DNA of 64,000 bases from positions 12,691,721-12,755,720 of the forward strand of contig NW_025062479.1 in NCBI RefSeq assembly GCF_000002995.4, given 5' to 3'. Below, in pieces: positions 63,418-64,000 of the stretch (positions are counted from its first letter, which is position 1; the number at the start of each line of letters is the position of its first letter). The stretch comes from Brugia malayi. Taxonomy: Eukaryota > Nematoda > Chromadorea > Rhabditida > Onchocercidae. A program made the translations under genes and the position numbers. The notes below the pieces were generated by a model. It saw only the letters and a program-made list of their open reading frames with translations, made no database searches and was not told where the DNA came from.

Positions 63418-64000
63418 CTTAAATAATTAACTGCGAAAATTTTTGCAAGGTTTCTTTACATTCTGTTAAGTTTTCTCACTTTATTAGATCAGAAAAAATC
63501 AAATATTTTTTAAGTCAGAATTCTGCGAGAATTTCTCGAAGTCGAAGGGGAAAAATGATTTTACTTAGGTGACGCATGGACTGCTTCTTTCCATGTCTTT
63601 TAGTTAAAATGATTGGTTCAGATGATAAAGTTAGTGGCTAGATAACCTGATCTGATATGATCCAGGTGCTAATTTTGGAGTCAATGATATTGCTAAATGA
63701 GCTCCGTGTTCGTCATTGAACTCCGTTTCTATTGAAATCCTCCACGTTGTTACATCCCTCTCTTTTCCGCATATGTCATTAAGTCCTTTAATTCAATTAA
63801 CAAACTTGGCAGCAGATCTTTAACACAAATTAGTAGACAGGTGTTTATGATATCAAATCAAGAAAATCTTATCATACTTGTTGTAAATAGTCTGACATTT
63901 TTTTTGAGTTCGTGTGTTCTCATTATTGCTCAAATCGTGATAGGATAACTGAGTGCAGATATGACTAAGTATTGGCTTCTCAAAGGAGACATAAGATCTT
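63418..64000. other. Right edge, pappalysin intron
   Basis: No exon recognised. It probably belongs to the intron upstream of the first visible pappalysin exon. Confidence 0.5.

Overview
The window is eukaryotic, AT-rich, intron-dense nuclear DNA. Exons are short, 3' splice sites are mostly TTTCAG or TTTTAG, and several start codons sit 1-2 bases after such an acceptor, as expected when a spliced leader is added in trans. The gene set is purely animal, and together with compact introns and likely trans-splicing this points to a nematode; intron sizes and AT content suggest a spirurid/filarial-type worm (inference). I saw no CRISPR array, insertion sequence, rRNA or convincing tRNA.

Layout. 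1-8992 (+): C-terminal half of Integrator subunit 1 (INTS1). 11560-12626 (+): small helical-repeat-like gene that I do not recognise. 12853-14162 (-): TIMM29. 15323-16871 (-): MPDU1. 18221-24104 (-): TBC1D24/Skywalker. 27541-29641 (+): METTL9. 30734-34006 (+): FAM114A. 34569-42063 (+): ankyrin-repeat calcium-independent phospholipase A2 (PLA2G6 type). 43858-44260 (+): a decayed duplicate of the 3' end of that phospholipase gene. 44348-47328 (-): DHHC palmitoyltransferase resembling ZDHHC24. 48201-50152 (-): ANKRD49. 51597-63417 (-): pappalysin (PAPP-A-type secreted metalloprotease), running off the right edge, with PDRG1 (58144-58897, +) nested in one of its introns.

The genes do not form one pathway. 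They are housekeeping functions: snRNA processing (INTS1), mitochondrial protein import (TIMM29), ER glycosylation (MPDU1), vesicle/Golgi traffic (TBC1D24, FAM114A), histidine methylation (METTL9), lipid hydrolysis (PLA2G6), protein palmitoylation (DHHC), prefoldin-like chaperoning (PDRG1) and extracellular proteolysis (pappalysin). Exon chains were built by hand by requiring splice phases to agree. For the HEAT-like gene, TIMM29, MPDU1, TBC1D24, METTL9, FAM114A, ANKRD49, PDRG1 and the DHHC gene, the joined lengths divide by three with no internal stop.

Most notable: (1) the pappalysin gene keeps conserved exons and its zinc-binding motif but has two in-frame stop codons and at least three splice junctions that do not stay in phase, so it is decaying, truncated by design, or mis-assembled; (2) the phospholipase gene has a frame break and a broken partial duplicate about 2.3 kb downstream; (3) a duplicated 3' splice site in INTS1; (4) two GC-AG introns; (5) a 41-nt near-perfect palindrome at 42554-42594. 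I found no clearly new multi-gene system.
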